Source: Theodoxus fluviatilis (taxonomy: Eukaryota; Mollusca; Gastropoda; Cycloneritida; Neritidae). From it: 64,000 nucleotides of DNA. The stretch is taken from assembly GCA_034096865.1 (NCBI GenBank), contig JAWQFJ010026760.1, forward strand, positions 2,501 through 66,500, read 5' to 3'. The position numbers were made by a program, and so were the translations under genes. Position 1 is the first letter of the stretch. Every line of letters starts with the position of its first letter. Below the pieces are notes generated by a model that saw nothing but the letters and a program-made list of their open reading frames with translations, was not told where the DNA came from and made no database searches. Below are positions 54,512 through 64,000 of this stretch, in pieces.

Positions 54512-57500
54512 ATGCATCTTGTGGGGAAAGTGGCATTGGTAACAGGGGGGGCTCAAGGTCTGGGAAGAGCTTTCTCTGAAGCCTTGTTGAGGCGTGGAGT
54601 GAGGGTAAGAATGCTCAGAAAATGACGGAATTGCAGCTCGGTGATCTGTCAACTCGCTTACAACTTAAGACGTTAAGTGCAACCCTCTCGCCGACATGAT
54701 GCATGGAGATGCATTTGGAGTATCGATCTAAGTCGCTCGAACTCGCAGAACTATTGTTTACAGTTTGTCTGGTTTAAATGTCGCTCCTCTTATATTTGTT
54801 GAAAATGAAGACAGTGATTGGAATGATAGGCCTATATATGTCTGCGAGCCACGAACAGTACATCTCATGTTCCTGTACGTGCGTAAAGTAGACCTCGTGT
54901 GATCATTTCCAGTGGAATCCCTGTGCATTTCATGAATTGTTTTTATTCACACTAGCTATTTTTCACGGTTTCAACCATGTAAAGTGGTGTGTTCGTCTGT
55001 GGGTCCAAGGCAACTTTTGTCGGTAAAAATGTGTATGGTCTCTCTTGCAGATCTGCTTGGTTGATGTGAAAGTCCGGGAAGGGGAGACTACTGCAAAAGC
55101 CTTGTGCTCCCATTATGGAGAGAATGCGGTCATTTTCGTTAAGGGCGATGTGTCAAATGAAAACGACATGAAAGGTCCTGAAAATCTGCAGGTTGAGCAC
55201 GTGCATCTGCGCTGTGTATTGCGTGTCGTGTGTACATTTCAAGCATCTCCACTCGACGAAATTTTTCTTGTTACAAACTCGGCACCACCCACCCCACCTC
55301 TCTTTCCCACCCCCACGTACCCCGTCTCTCTTTTTCCTATGTGTAGAATTTTTAATAAAGACCCTAAACTGTATTTTATTCGTTGACTTTTGGGACATCA
55401 ATGGTCAAATACACGTGGGTATAAATGTTTAAAAAAACTGTTGTGTTGTAATGGGGATTAAGAAAGATCAATAAGCCTATAGTCCACGATGATATATTAG
55501 TTTTTGCTACATTTACAGCCGCATTCCAGTTGGTGAAATCAACATTCAAGCGACTGGACATAATGGTGAACAATGCAGGAATAGTAGGGGAAAACCACTG
55601 GTCGAAAATGGTTGATGTCAACTTGGTATGTACCATGCATATTCATCACCTCGTGAATAATTTCATGCACATTTTTTAGAAACTCATTCCTACTCTGAGG
55701 GTTTAACCTCCACGAGAGTAGCAACCAGTGCAGGCTGACAATCTGGTGGAGTGACCCGGATGTTCTGCCCTTGGAAGACTTTTTACTATCATGTCTTTCT
55801 CTGAAAATTTCATACTCCATTATCTGTGATAAGATTATTTTTTTAATGTCTGATCATTATTAAAACATTTATTCTCTTACTTGATATATCAGACATGTAT
55901 TAATTTATTCCCCCAGAGACTTTCTTTCTTTTTAAATTTACTTCAAAGTTTTTTCTTTTAGATGTCCAGGCTTGGCCTTAAATAGCCTTTTAAAGGCTGA
56001 GGGGTCATAAAGCATCATTCTATCAGTCAATCAATTCTCTTCATATACATGCATGTATATATTTATAACCAAAAGCAGTATTGCTTCATTGCACTGGGTT
56101 ATCATTGGTCGAATCTCCGAGTCAGCACCAGTGTAAGCATCCTGGAGGGCAACCAGATGCTTTCTGTAGATGTGATTGTTTGTATTGTTCCACAAACAAT
56201 GTAGTTCACGATTTGTAAGAAACCAAACCATGTTAGAGGCTATTTAAAACAGCAGGTGCCATCAGCATAATACACTTTCTTTTTCTTCAGAAGCCTGTAT
56301 ATGGCAAACTATTTGCTAAACCATGCATGTGATAGGGGTATATTCTGCTTTACATGTGTTGTTCCTGATTTTGCTTACAGAAAGGTGTCATAATAGGGAC
56401 AAACCTTGCCATTGAACACATGGCCAAAGACAAGGGAGGAAATGGTGGAATCATTGTCAATGTCGCATCTACTGCAGGTAAGTATTTCTAAAGGCAAACT
56501 TAAAAACAAACAAACAAGCAAACAAATGAGTTTTGAACCATTAGAGTGATTTTGAGGGGTTTTCATTTTTGGGGGGTTAGGTGAGAGGATGGGGGAGCAG
56601 AGGGTGGGGTTGAGTGTGGGTGGGGCAGGGCGGGGTGGGTTGAGATGGTTGGTTGGATGGATAGGAAGGGATGGAGGAAGCGGGATAGTGGGGGTACTAC
56701 ACGCATAACTTGTACATGTTTGTGCTGTAATAGAAGCATCACCTTGGAAAAAGTACAATGCCTCAGGTAAATGGCATACAACTAAACTTTGAATTTAAAT
56801 TGATTTGATTTGATTTTTTCAGAATGGGATTTGGTAACGTGATTCAACCATTTAGTCTATTACAAAGAACAGTTGTTGGCAAAGTATTAGTCCCTGATTA
56901 TAATTACTTGAATTGGACGCAAGGTTATTTCTCTGTCCAGAATAAAAGTGTCTTATTTTTGGTGCATCTTGAAAAAAAGAAGCTGTGCATTTGTTATTCT
57001 ACTTTGAATGTGTGTTTAGAAAGGAAATGTATTATTGCCATGAGCTTGTGCTATACACAATATGGTAAGAGTGCTTTTATTAATGATTTCAGGCCTAGTT
57101 CCTGTATTCAACACTCCAGTGTACGCAGCCACCAAGCATGGGGTGGTGGGACTGACCAAAAGCTGGGCAGTGCGTCTCATCCATTTGCATTCGGGCCTCA
57201 TCATGCTCTGCATCCCAACAATCATGCTCTCAATGCTCCCTTCTGGCTGCTTTCTATGCATGCAACAGGATGCTGTCTTGTTATGCATGCAACAGGATGA
57301 CGTCTTGTTATGCATGCAACAGGATGCTGTCTTGTTATGCATGCAACAGGATGCTGTCTTGTTATGCATGCAACAGGATGCTGTCTTGTTATGCATGCAG
57401 CAGTGTTGTCTTGTTATGCATGCAGCAGTATGCTGTCTTGTTATGCATGCAGCAGTGTGCTGTCTTGTTATGCATGCAACAGTGTGCTGTCTTGTTATGC

Positions 57501-60500
57501 ATGCAGCAGTATGCTGTCTTGTTATGCATGCAGCAGTGTGCTGTCTTGTTATGCATGCAGCAGTGTGCTGTCTTGTTATGCATGCAGCAGTGTGCTGTCT
57601 TGTTATGCATGCAACAGTGTGCTGTCTTGTTATGCATGCAACACTGTGCTGTCTTGTTATGCATGCAACAGTATGTTGTCTTGTTATGCATGCAGCAGTG
57701 TGCTGTCTTGTTATGCATGCAACAGTGTGCTGTCTTGTTATGCATGCAACAGTATGCTGTCTTGTTATGCAAGCAGCAGTGTGCTGTCTTGTTATGCATG
57801 CAACAGTGTGCTGTCTTGTTATGCATGCAGCAGTGTGTTGTCTTGTTATGCATGCAACAGTATGCTGTCTTGTTATGCATGCAACAGTATGCTGTCTTGT
57901 TATGCAAGCAGCAGTGTGCTGTCTTGTTATGCATGCAGCAGTGTGCTGTCTTGTTATACATGTAACAGTGTGCTGTCTTGTTATGCATGCAACAGTATGC
58001 TGTCTTGTTATGCATGCAACAGTGTGCTGTCTTGTTATGCATGCAGCAGTATGTTGTCTTGTTATGCATGCAGCAGTATGCTGTCTTGTTATGCATGCAG
58101 CAGTGTGCTGTCTTGTTATGCATGCAGCAGTATGTTGTCTTGTTATGCATGCAGCAGTATGTTGTCTTGTTATGCATGCAGCAGTATGTTGTCTTGTTAT
58201 GCATGCAGCAGTGTGCTGTCTTGTTATGCATGCAACAGTGTGCTGTCTTGTTATACATGCAACAGTATGCTGTCTTGTTATGCATGCAACAGTGTGCTGT
58301 CTTGTTATGCATGCAGCAGTATGTTGTCTTGTTATGCATGCAGCAGTGTGCTGTCTTGTTATGCATGGAACAGTATGCTGTCTTGTTATGCATGCAGCAG
58401 TGTTGTCTTGTTATGCATGCAGCAGTGTGCTGTCTTGTTATGCATGCAACAGTATGTTGTCTTGTTATGCAAGCAGCAGTGTGCTGTCTTGTTATGCATG
58501 CAGCAGTATGCTGTCTTGTTATGGATGCAGCAGTGTGCGATCTTGTTATGCATGCAGCAGTGTGCTGTCTTGTTATGCATGCAGCAGTGTGCTGTCTTGT
58601 TATGCATGCAGCAGTATGCTGTCTTGTTATGCATGCAGCAGTATGCTGTCGTGTTATGCATGCAGCAGTATGCTGTCTTGTTATGCATGCAGCAGTGTGC
58701 TGTCTTGTTATGCATGCAGCAGTATGCTGTCTTGTTATGCATGCAGCAGTGTGCTGTCTTGTTATGCATGCAGCAGTATGCTGTCTTGTTATGCATGCAG
58801 CAGTATGCTGTCTTGTTATGCATGCAGCAGTGTGCTGTCTTGTTATGCATACAGCAGTATGCTGTCTTGTTATGCATGCAGCAGTGTTGTATTGTTATGC
58901 ATGCAGCAGTATGCTGTCTTGTTATGCATGCAGCAGTATGTTGTCTTGTTATGCATGCAGCAGTGTTGTCTTGTTATGCATGCAACAGTATGTTGTCTTG
59001 TTATGCATGCAGCAGTGTGCTGTCTTGTTATGCATGCAGCAGTGTGCTGTCTTGTTATGCATGCAGCAGTGTGCTGTCTTGTTATGCATGCAGCAGTATG
59101 TTGTCTTGTTATGCATGCAACAGTATGCTGTCTTGTTATGCATGCAGCAGTATGCTGTCTTGTTATGCATGCAGCAGTATGCTGTCTTGTTATGCATGCA
59201 GCAGTGTGCTGTCTTGTTATGCATGCAACAGTATGTTGTCTTGTTATGCATGCAGCAGTATGCTGTCTTGTTATGCATGCAGCAGTGTTGTCTTGTTATG
59301 CATGCAGCAGTGTGCTGTCTTGTTATGCATGCAGCAGTGTTGTCTTGTTATGCATGCAGCAGTATGCTGTCTTGTTATGCATGCAGCAGTATGCTGTCTT
59401 GTTATGCATGCAGCAGTATGCTGTCTTGTTATGCATGCAGCAGTGTTGTCTTGTTATGCATGCAACAGTGTGCTGTCTTGTTATGCATGCAGCAGTGTGC
59501 TGTCTTGTTATGCATGCAGCAGTGTGCTGTCTTGTTATGCATGCAACAGTATGCTGTCTTGTTATGCATGCAGCAGTATGCTGTCTTGTTATGCATGCAA
59601 CAGTATGCTGTCTTGTTATGCATGCAACCGGATGCTGTCTTGTTATGCATGCAACAGTGTGTTGTCTTGTTATGCATGCAGCAGTATGCCGTCTTGTTAT
59701 GCATGCAGCAGTATGCTGTCTTGTTATGCATGCAACAGTATGCTGTCTTGTTATGCATGCAACAGTATGCTGTCTTGTTATGCATGCAGCAGTATGTTGT
59801 CTTGTTATGCATGCAGCAGTGTGTTGTCTTGTTATGCATGCAGCAGTGTGTTGTCTTGTTATGCATGCAGCAGTATGCTGTCTTGTTATGCATGCAACAG
59901 TATGTTGTCTTGTTATGCAAGCAGCAGTGTTGTCTTGTTATGCATGCAGCAGTATGCTGTCTTGTTATGCATGCAGCAGTATGCTGTCGTGTTATGCATG
60001 CAGCAGTGTGCTGTCTTGTTATGCATGCAGCAGTGTGCTGTCTTGTTATGCATGCAACAGTATGCTGTCTTGCTATGCATGCAGTAGTATGCTGTCTTGT
60101 TATGCATGCAGCAGTATGCTGTCTTGTTATGCATGCAGCAGTATGTTGTCTTGTTATGCATGCAGCAGAGTGCTGTCTTGTTATGCATGCAGCATTATGT
60201 TGTCTTGTTATGCATGCAACAGTATGCTGTCTTGTTATGCATGCAGCAGTATGCTGTCTTGTTATGCATGCAGCAGTATGCTGTCTTGTTATGCATGCAA
60301 CAGTATGCTGTCTTGTTATGCATGCAGCAGTATGCTGTCTTGTTATGCATGCAGCAGTATGTTGTCTTGTTATGCATGCAACAGTATGCTGTCTTGTTAT
60401 GCATGCAACAGTTTGCTGTCTTGTTATGCATGCAACAGTTTGCTGTCTTGCTATGCATGCAGCAGTATGCTGTCTTGTTGCAACTTGATGTTTGCTTACA

Positions 60501-62112
60501 GCTTCATGTTTTATTCAGTGCACTGCATCAATGTGGGCTCTTATTTTCCACTGAGATTTTGAAGCAGGCTTGTATGTGCTGTTACTGTTAGAGTTTTTGT
60601 ATGTTATTTGTACTCACCTTGTCCACAAATACACTATCAAAGCAAGGGCAATGAATACTACTTGTTTTTATACACTTTCGGCCACAAGAGACTAATTTCT
60701 GCTTAAGTACAGATGACTCCTTCAAGTGCAGTGGGTATACACTATACTCTTTCATTCTGCTCTTTTCACTGTATACTTCCTCTTCATGATTTCATCAAGT
60801 GTATTGGAAGTCCTTTTCCTTTAAGAAAGTGAAAGTACAGATAATTATTATTCATGAGGTAAAATATGAATATTAATACCAAAAGTGAGAGACTAGATGT
60901 TTCATTTTGCTCAGACACTGGATACTCTCTGTTGTTCAGGACAATCCCTACATTGATGAAATGGGTCTGCGATTTGTGACATTGTGCCCTGCCTACACTG
61001 ACACAACCATTGTGGACAGAGAACAAAATTCCTCTCCCTACAAGGATGACGTTCTGAGAATGATGCAGGAAGTTGGAATCAACAAGTGAGTTTGCAACAA
61101 CAAAAATGGACAAGGCAGTATAGTCAAGGAGTATCTATATGTAGATTTCCAATCATTGCATTGTTCTGTTCGATCAGTTCAACAGCTGTCCACATGTTTG
61201 ACTGGTGTTCTATGCATTTGAATCAGTGCATGTTTCTGTGTCTGTTTCTCAGTCTGCCAATCTATTTGTCTATCATTTTGTGCATTCACCCATCCATCTC
61301 TTTCATCCATGTCATTTTGTTCATGTCTATTTCTGTCTTCCTGTCCATCCAATGTCCATCTGTCTGTCTTTTTGCCTATCTATCCATCTATTCATTATTT
61401 TTCTTTCACTCTTCTTAACAATGTTGGTATGCTATGAGTTTTACAAGTATGGAAGCTTTGGTTAATGAAATCCAGCTTGTGCCTTAATTAAGTACCTGTT
61501 CATCTCACAAGAGGCCAGGCCCCACAGATTTTCCAAATCAAATATGTATGGGGGTATGGATGAGACTTTATTGCCTATCAGCCATTGTAGGCCATTGACT
61601 ATCCGCATCACTGGTGTTGGTTGTAGTGTAAGCAAGTCATTTACCCTGTGTTTGGGTTTTCACAGATCACATAGAGACACATAGTGGATTTTTCTTACCA
61701 CATGTGTGTGTGTGTGTGCGCGTGTGTATGTGTGTGTGCGTGTGTGTGTGTGCGTGTGTGTGTGTGTGCATGTGTGTGCATGTGTGTGTGTGCATGTATG
61801 TGTGCATGAGTATGTGTGCATGTGTGTATGTGCATGTGTGTGTGTGTGCATGTACGTGTTTGTATGTGTGTGTATGTATGTGTGTGTGTGTGCATGTGCA
61901 TATAAGTGTGTGTGTGTGTGTGTGTGAGTGTGTGTATGCATGCATGTGTTTCCATTCAAGCTACCTACTGTCTCTTTAGGGTGGAGACTGTGGTGGAGGG
62001 CTTCATGAAGCTGGTGGATGATGAGAACAACAATGGCGCTGTCATGGACATCACTGCCAAGAAAGGCATCCGAGTCCGGCCAAAGAAGGCACCCATAAAG
62101 TCCAAGCTCTAA
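54512..62112 (+). CDS. HPGD: 15-hydroxyprostaglandin dehydrogenase-like SDR, seven exons, 258 aa
   Basis: Exons are 54512-54604, 55051-55174, 55519-55625, 56381-56477, 57093-57169, 60940-61085 and 61980-62112. Phases agree and give 258 aa (human HPGD 266). The classical SDR layout is complete: TGGAQGLG (residues 11-18) binds the dinucleotide, D36 after strand 2 selects NAD, NNAG is at 90-93, and N107, S138, Y151 and K155 form the catalytic tetrad at the same numbers as human HPGD. Family enzymes oxidise the 15-hydroxyl of prostaglandins and related lipids in the cytosol. Position 148, Gln in the human enzyme and used for substrate contact, is Thr here, and the C-terminal substrate loop differs, so the substrate may be another hydroxylated lipid. 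The exon 2 donor (GTCCTG) is weak. Intron 5 contains a 3.2-kb tandem array. Confidence 0.9.
56568..56698. repeat. G-rich tract in HPGD intron 4
   Basis: About 130 bp very rich in G on the transcribed-sense strand with many GGGG and GGGTGGGG runs, able to form G-quadruplexes. Confidence 0.8.
57257..60480 (+). repeat. 27-bp minisatellite, about 120 copies, in HPGD intron 5
   Basis: The unit contains CTGTCTTGTTATGCATGCAG and then CAGTATG or CAGTGTG; ACAGTATG and 25-bp forms lacking two bases also occur. The array begins 88 bp after the exon 5 donor. Each unit resembles a 3' splice site (pyrimidine-rich CTGTCTTGTT, then CAG or CAGCAG). The plus strand has almost no stops in any frame, so the exon 5 frame continues to a stop at 60562. 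TGCATGCA, a perfect palindrome, is present in nearly every unit. Confidence 0.97.
61702..61945. repeat. GT-rich microsatellite in HPGD intron 6
   Basis: GT repeats with CATG, CGTG and TATG interruptions, ending 34 bp before exon 7. Confidence 0.92.
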
Positions 62113-62504
62113 CTCATGAAACTTCTATCTCAAGTGCACATTGTACAATGCCCCACACAGCCAAATTCTGCCCCTTTCTACCATTTGCATTCTACCTCTA
62201 CCCACCAGGGAAGGGGTGAGCACCCTCTCATATTTTCTTCCTTCAGCTCAGTGTTCTCAATTTAGTGATCATGGAATGGTCTTGGGCCATTGTTGTCACA
62301 CACAGAAAAAATGGTCACTAAATTTAGAGTTCAAGAAGGAATACACAAGAAAGAAGTTAATTCACCCTGGTGGCAAGGGGTTATATGGCGATGGCAGCAA
62401 GAGGTGGAATATGTTGGTATGGGACAGTGTAAATGTGAGGACAAGGAAGAACTGCAGCAGGATGTTCCAATGCCTGTAGCAAGTTTGCTGTAGGGTTTGG
62501 GGTA

Positions 62505-62510
62505 AATAAA
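62505..62510 (+). promoter_or_regulatory. poly(A) signal AATAAA, proximal, HPGD-like gene
   Basis: Canonical hexamer about 390 bp after the stop codon. Confidence 0.55.
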
Positions 62511-64000
62511 ATGATTTACTCACGAGTTCTTTAACCAAGCTAATCGTACAACATGTAGGCAGATTGCAGTGTTCAGAGCAGAATAATTGTGACAGTTCTT
62601 TGTCATATCATCGAGCCTCATTACTGTTGTTCTGAATGATTGGTTGATTCACTACATTTATGCCCATGATACAGAAGTTATGGACATGGAGGCAAAACTT
62701 AAGATTCAGAAGATATTATGTAATTCGGTAATCTATACACTAGCTATTTGGTCAAGAAGAGAGTGCAATTAAATGCTTGAAAGGATATTTTTTTAACAAT
62801 CTTTCCTTTCCTGAATGAGCAGTATAGAATTGCCCTTTTCAAGTTTAAGATGGGAGAATGTGTCTTGTTAGAATATGCAGACTGAACTGGTATGCTTCAT
62901 GATGAAGGAGCAAAAGAATTATCTAGTCACTATGCTCATCATCATAGATGTGATTTCTTGATTGGCAAATATTTTATGCTTCAATGTATGAATGAGAAGG
63001 TGAATTGCAGAATGATGAAGTGCATATTATGTAATCATTGTGATAAGGCAGCTTTTATTTACTGTGATTCTGATAGCATTTGACAGTTGATTAATATGTT
63101 TGAACAGTGGCCTGTGTAACTTGTTATAAATAGTTATAATCTCTCTACAACATAAATGATGTTCATGGCCATAACTTTCTGTTCAACGGACTTGCTGTAC
63201 ATTGCACGTGCTTATGTTGTGATCACCATGGTGATGATCTGCTGTATTATGATAGTGTTTGTTTTATCAAAATCATAAAGAAATGCAAATGGCACATAAG
63301 AAAGGAACTTGATGATGTGCTGTTATAATCTGATAGCTGTACTGTTGCATGAAAAGACATTCTGTGATTCACTAATATACTTGTGCTATAGTCTGTTTTT
63401 CTATGTGCTAGATGTTTGACTTCAAGTTTTAATCTTTGAACTGAGTACATTTAAACATCTCCTTAAAAAAAAAAGGGTAACATAATGTCTCACTTTAGAG
63501 TTGTTCTCGCTCATTCCAAAGCATGCTGTAACTTTGAAACTCATAAAAATAAATTACACTTCATTGTCCGGCCATATTTTGTTGATATTCAAGATGCAGT
63601 ATCACACAATAGCATCCGGTAATTACAATATTCTATTCTCTTCACACACTTCTGGGGGTGGGAGTTCACTATAAATCTGGATTAATACTATACTTATGTG
63701 CACTGGCCGAGCCATCCATCTCTGTATCCTTGTATCTGTCCTTATATGAGTTATGTATGTCTGCCAACCCACCAGAGCTCAACCTACTTATGAATAATGT
63801 GTACATGTTGATGTGCATACATATCCTCATACTCGATCACCACTAATTACAAGCATGAAGCACTGATTATTAGTGGATCATGCTTTTCTTCTGCAACCTG
63901 CCAAATGAGACAATAGGCCTGTCCAGGTACAGGTGACTTTGCCATGCATTACTTGTCTAAACCCACTTCACAGGTTCAACAGGTCATCACATGCCCCTGA
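62511..64000. other. 3' flank of the HPGD-like gene
   Basis: AT-rich, non-coding. A second AATAAA at 63548-63553 could serve a longer transcript. No other gene, RNA or repeat is recognised up to the window edge. Confidence 0.55.

Noticed and set aside
57389..60458. Minus-strand frames of MHNKTAYCC repeats
   Set aside because: Complement of the 27-bp intronic array, antisense to the gene, no independent evidence of coding.
54512..62112. Bacterial-style operon or defence system
   Set aside because: All genes are spliced, conserved animal genes; there are no ribosome binding sites or operon spacing.

Overview
This window is nuclear DNA of an animal, most likely a marine mollusc or another spiralian. 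The evidence is intron-rich genes with metazoan orthologues, a eukaryotic tRNA gene with internal A and B boxes, dense microsatellites, and several invertebrate transposon families. The species cannot be fixed from the sequence.

Layout. 0-11.5 kb is a transposon-rich stretch. It holds a tRNA-Met gene, a CR1/L2-like LINE fragment, a complete five-exon HARBI1-like transposase gene (2301-6790), a 1.7-kb element with hAT-like ends (7124-8864), and broken pieces of a Myb/SANT-like protein, the usual partner of Harbinger transposases. 11.9-13.6 kb is a decayed LINE pol on the minus strand. 14.1-25.7 kb is PDCD7 (U11/U12-59K) on the minus strand, nine exons. A 377-bp shared promoter region separates it from PTAR1 (26.07-41.47 kb, plus strand, seven exons). 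41.5-54.5 kb is intergenic, with a TTAA-flanked MITE, three minisatellites and a repeat loaded with AGGTCA half-sites. 54.5-62.1 kb is an HPGD-like short-chain dehydrogenase, seven exons, followed by its 3' flank.

The most striking feature is how tandem arrays relate to genes. In PTAR1 the last 22 nt of exon 3 and the first 17 nt of intron 3, including the GTGAGT splice donor, have been amplified as a 39-bp unit into well over one hundred copies. Most copies keep a strong 5' splice site followed by a TAG that could act as a 3' splice site. A 3.9-kb LTR retrotransposon with a gag-like ORF but almost no pol has inserted into this array. In the HPGD-like gene a 3.2-kb array of 27-bp units starts about 90 bp after the exon 5 donor. 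Its units look like 3' splice sites, and the exon 5 reading frame runs through the whole array without a stop. In PDCD7 a 1.15-kb array of 21-bp units starts about 110 bp after the exon 5 donor. All three cellular genes therefore carry a large array just inside a 5' splice site.

The three genes do not form one pathway: PDCD7 acts in the minor spliceosome, PTAR1 in protein geranylgeranylation, and the HPGD-like enzyme in NAD-dependent oxidation of a hydroxylated substrate. Exon joins were derived by hand from reading frame, splice consensus and family alignment from memory. All phases agree, but no transcript data were available.
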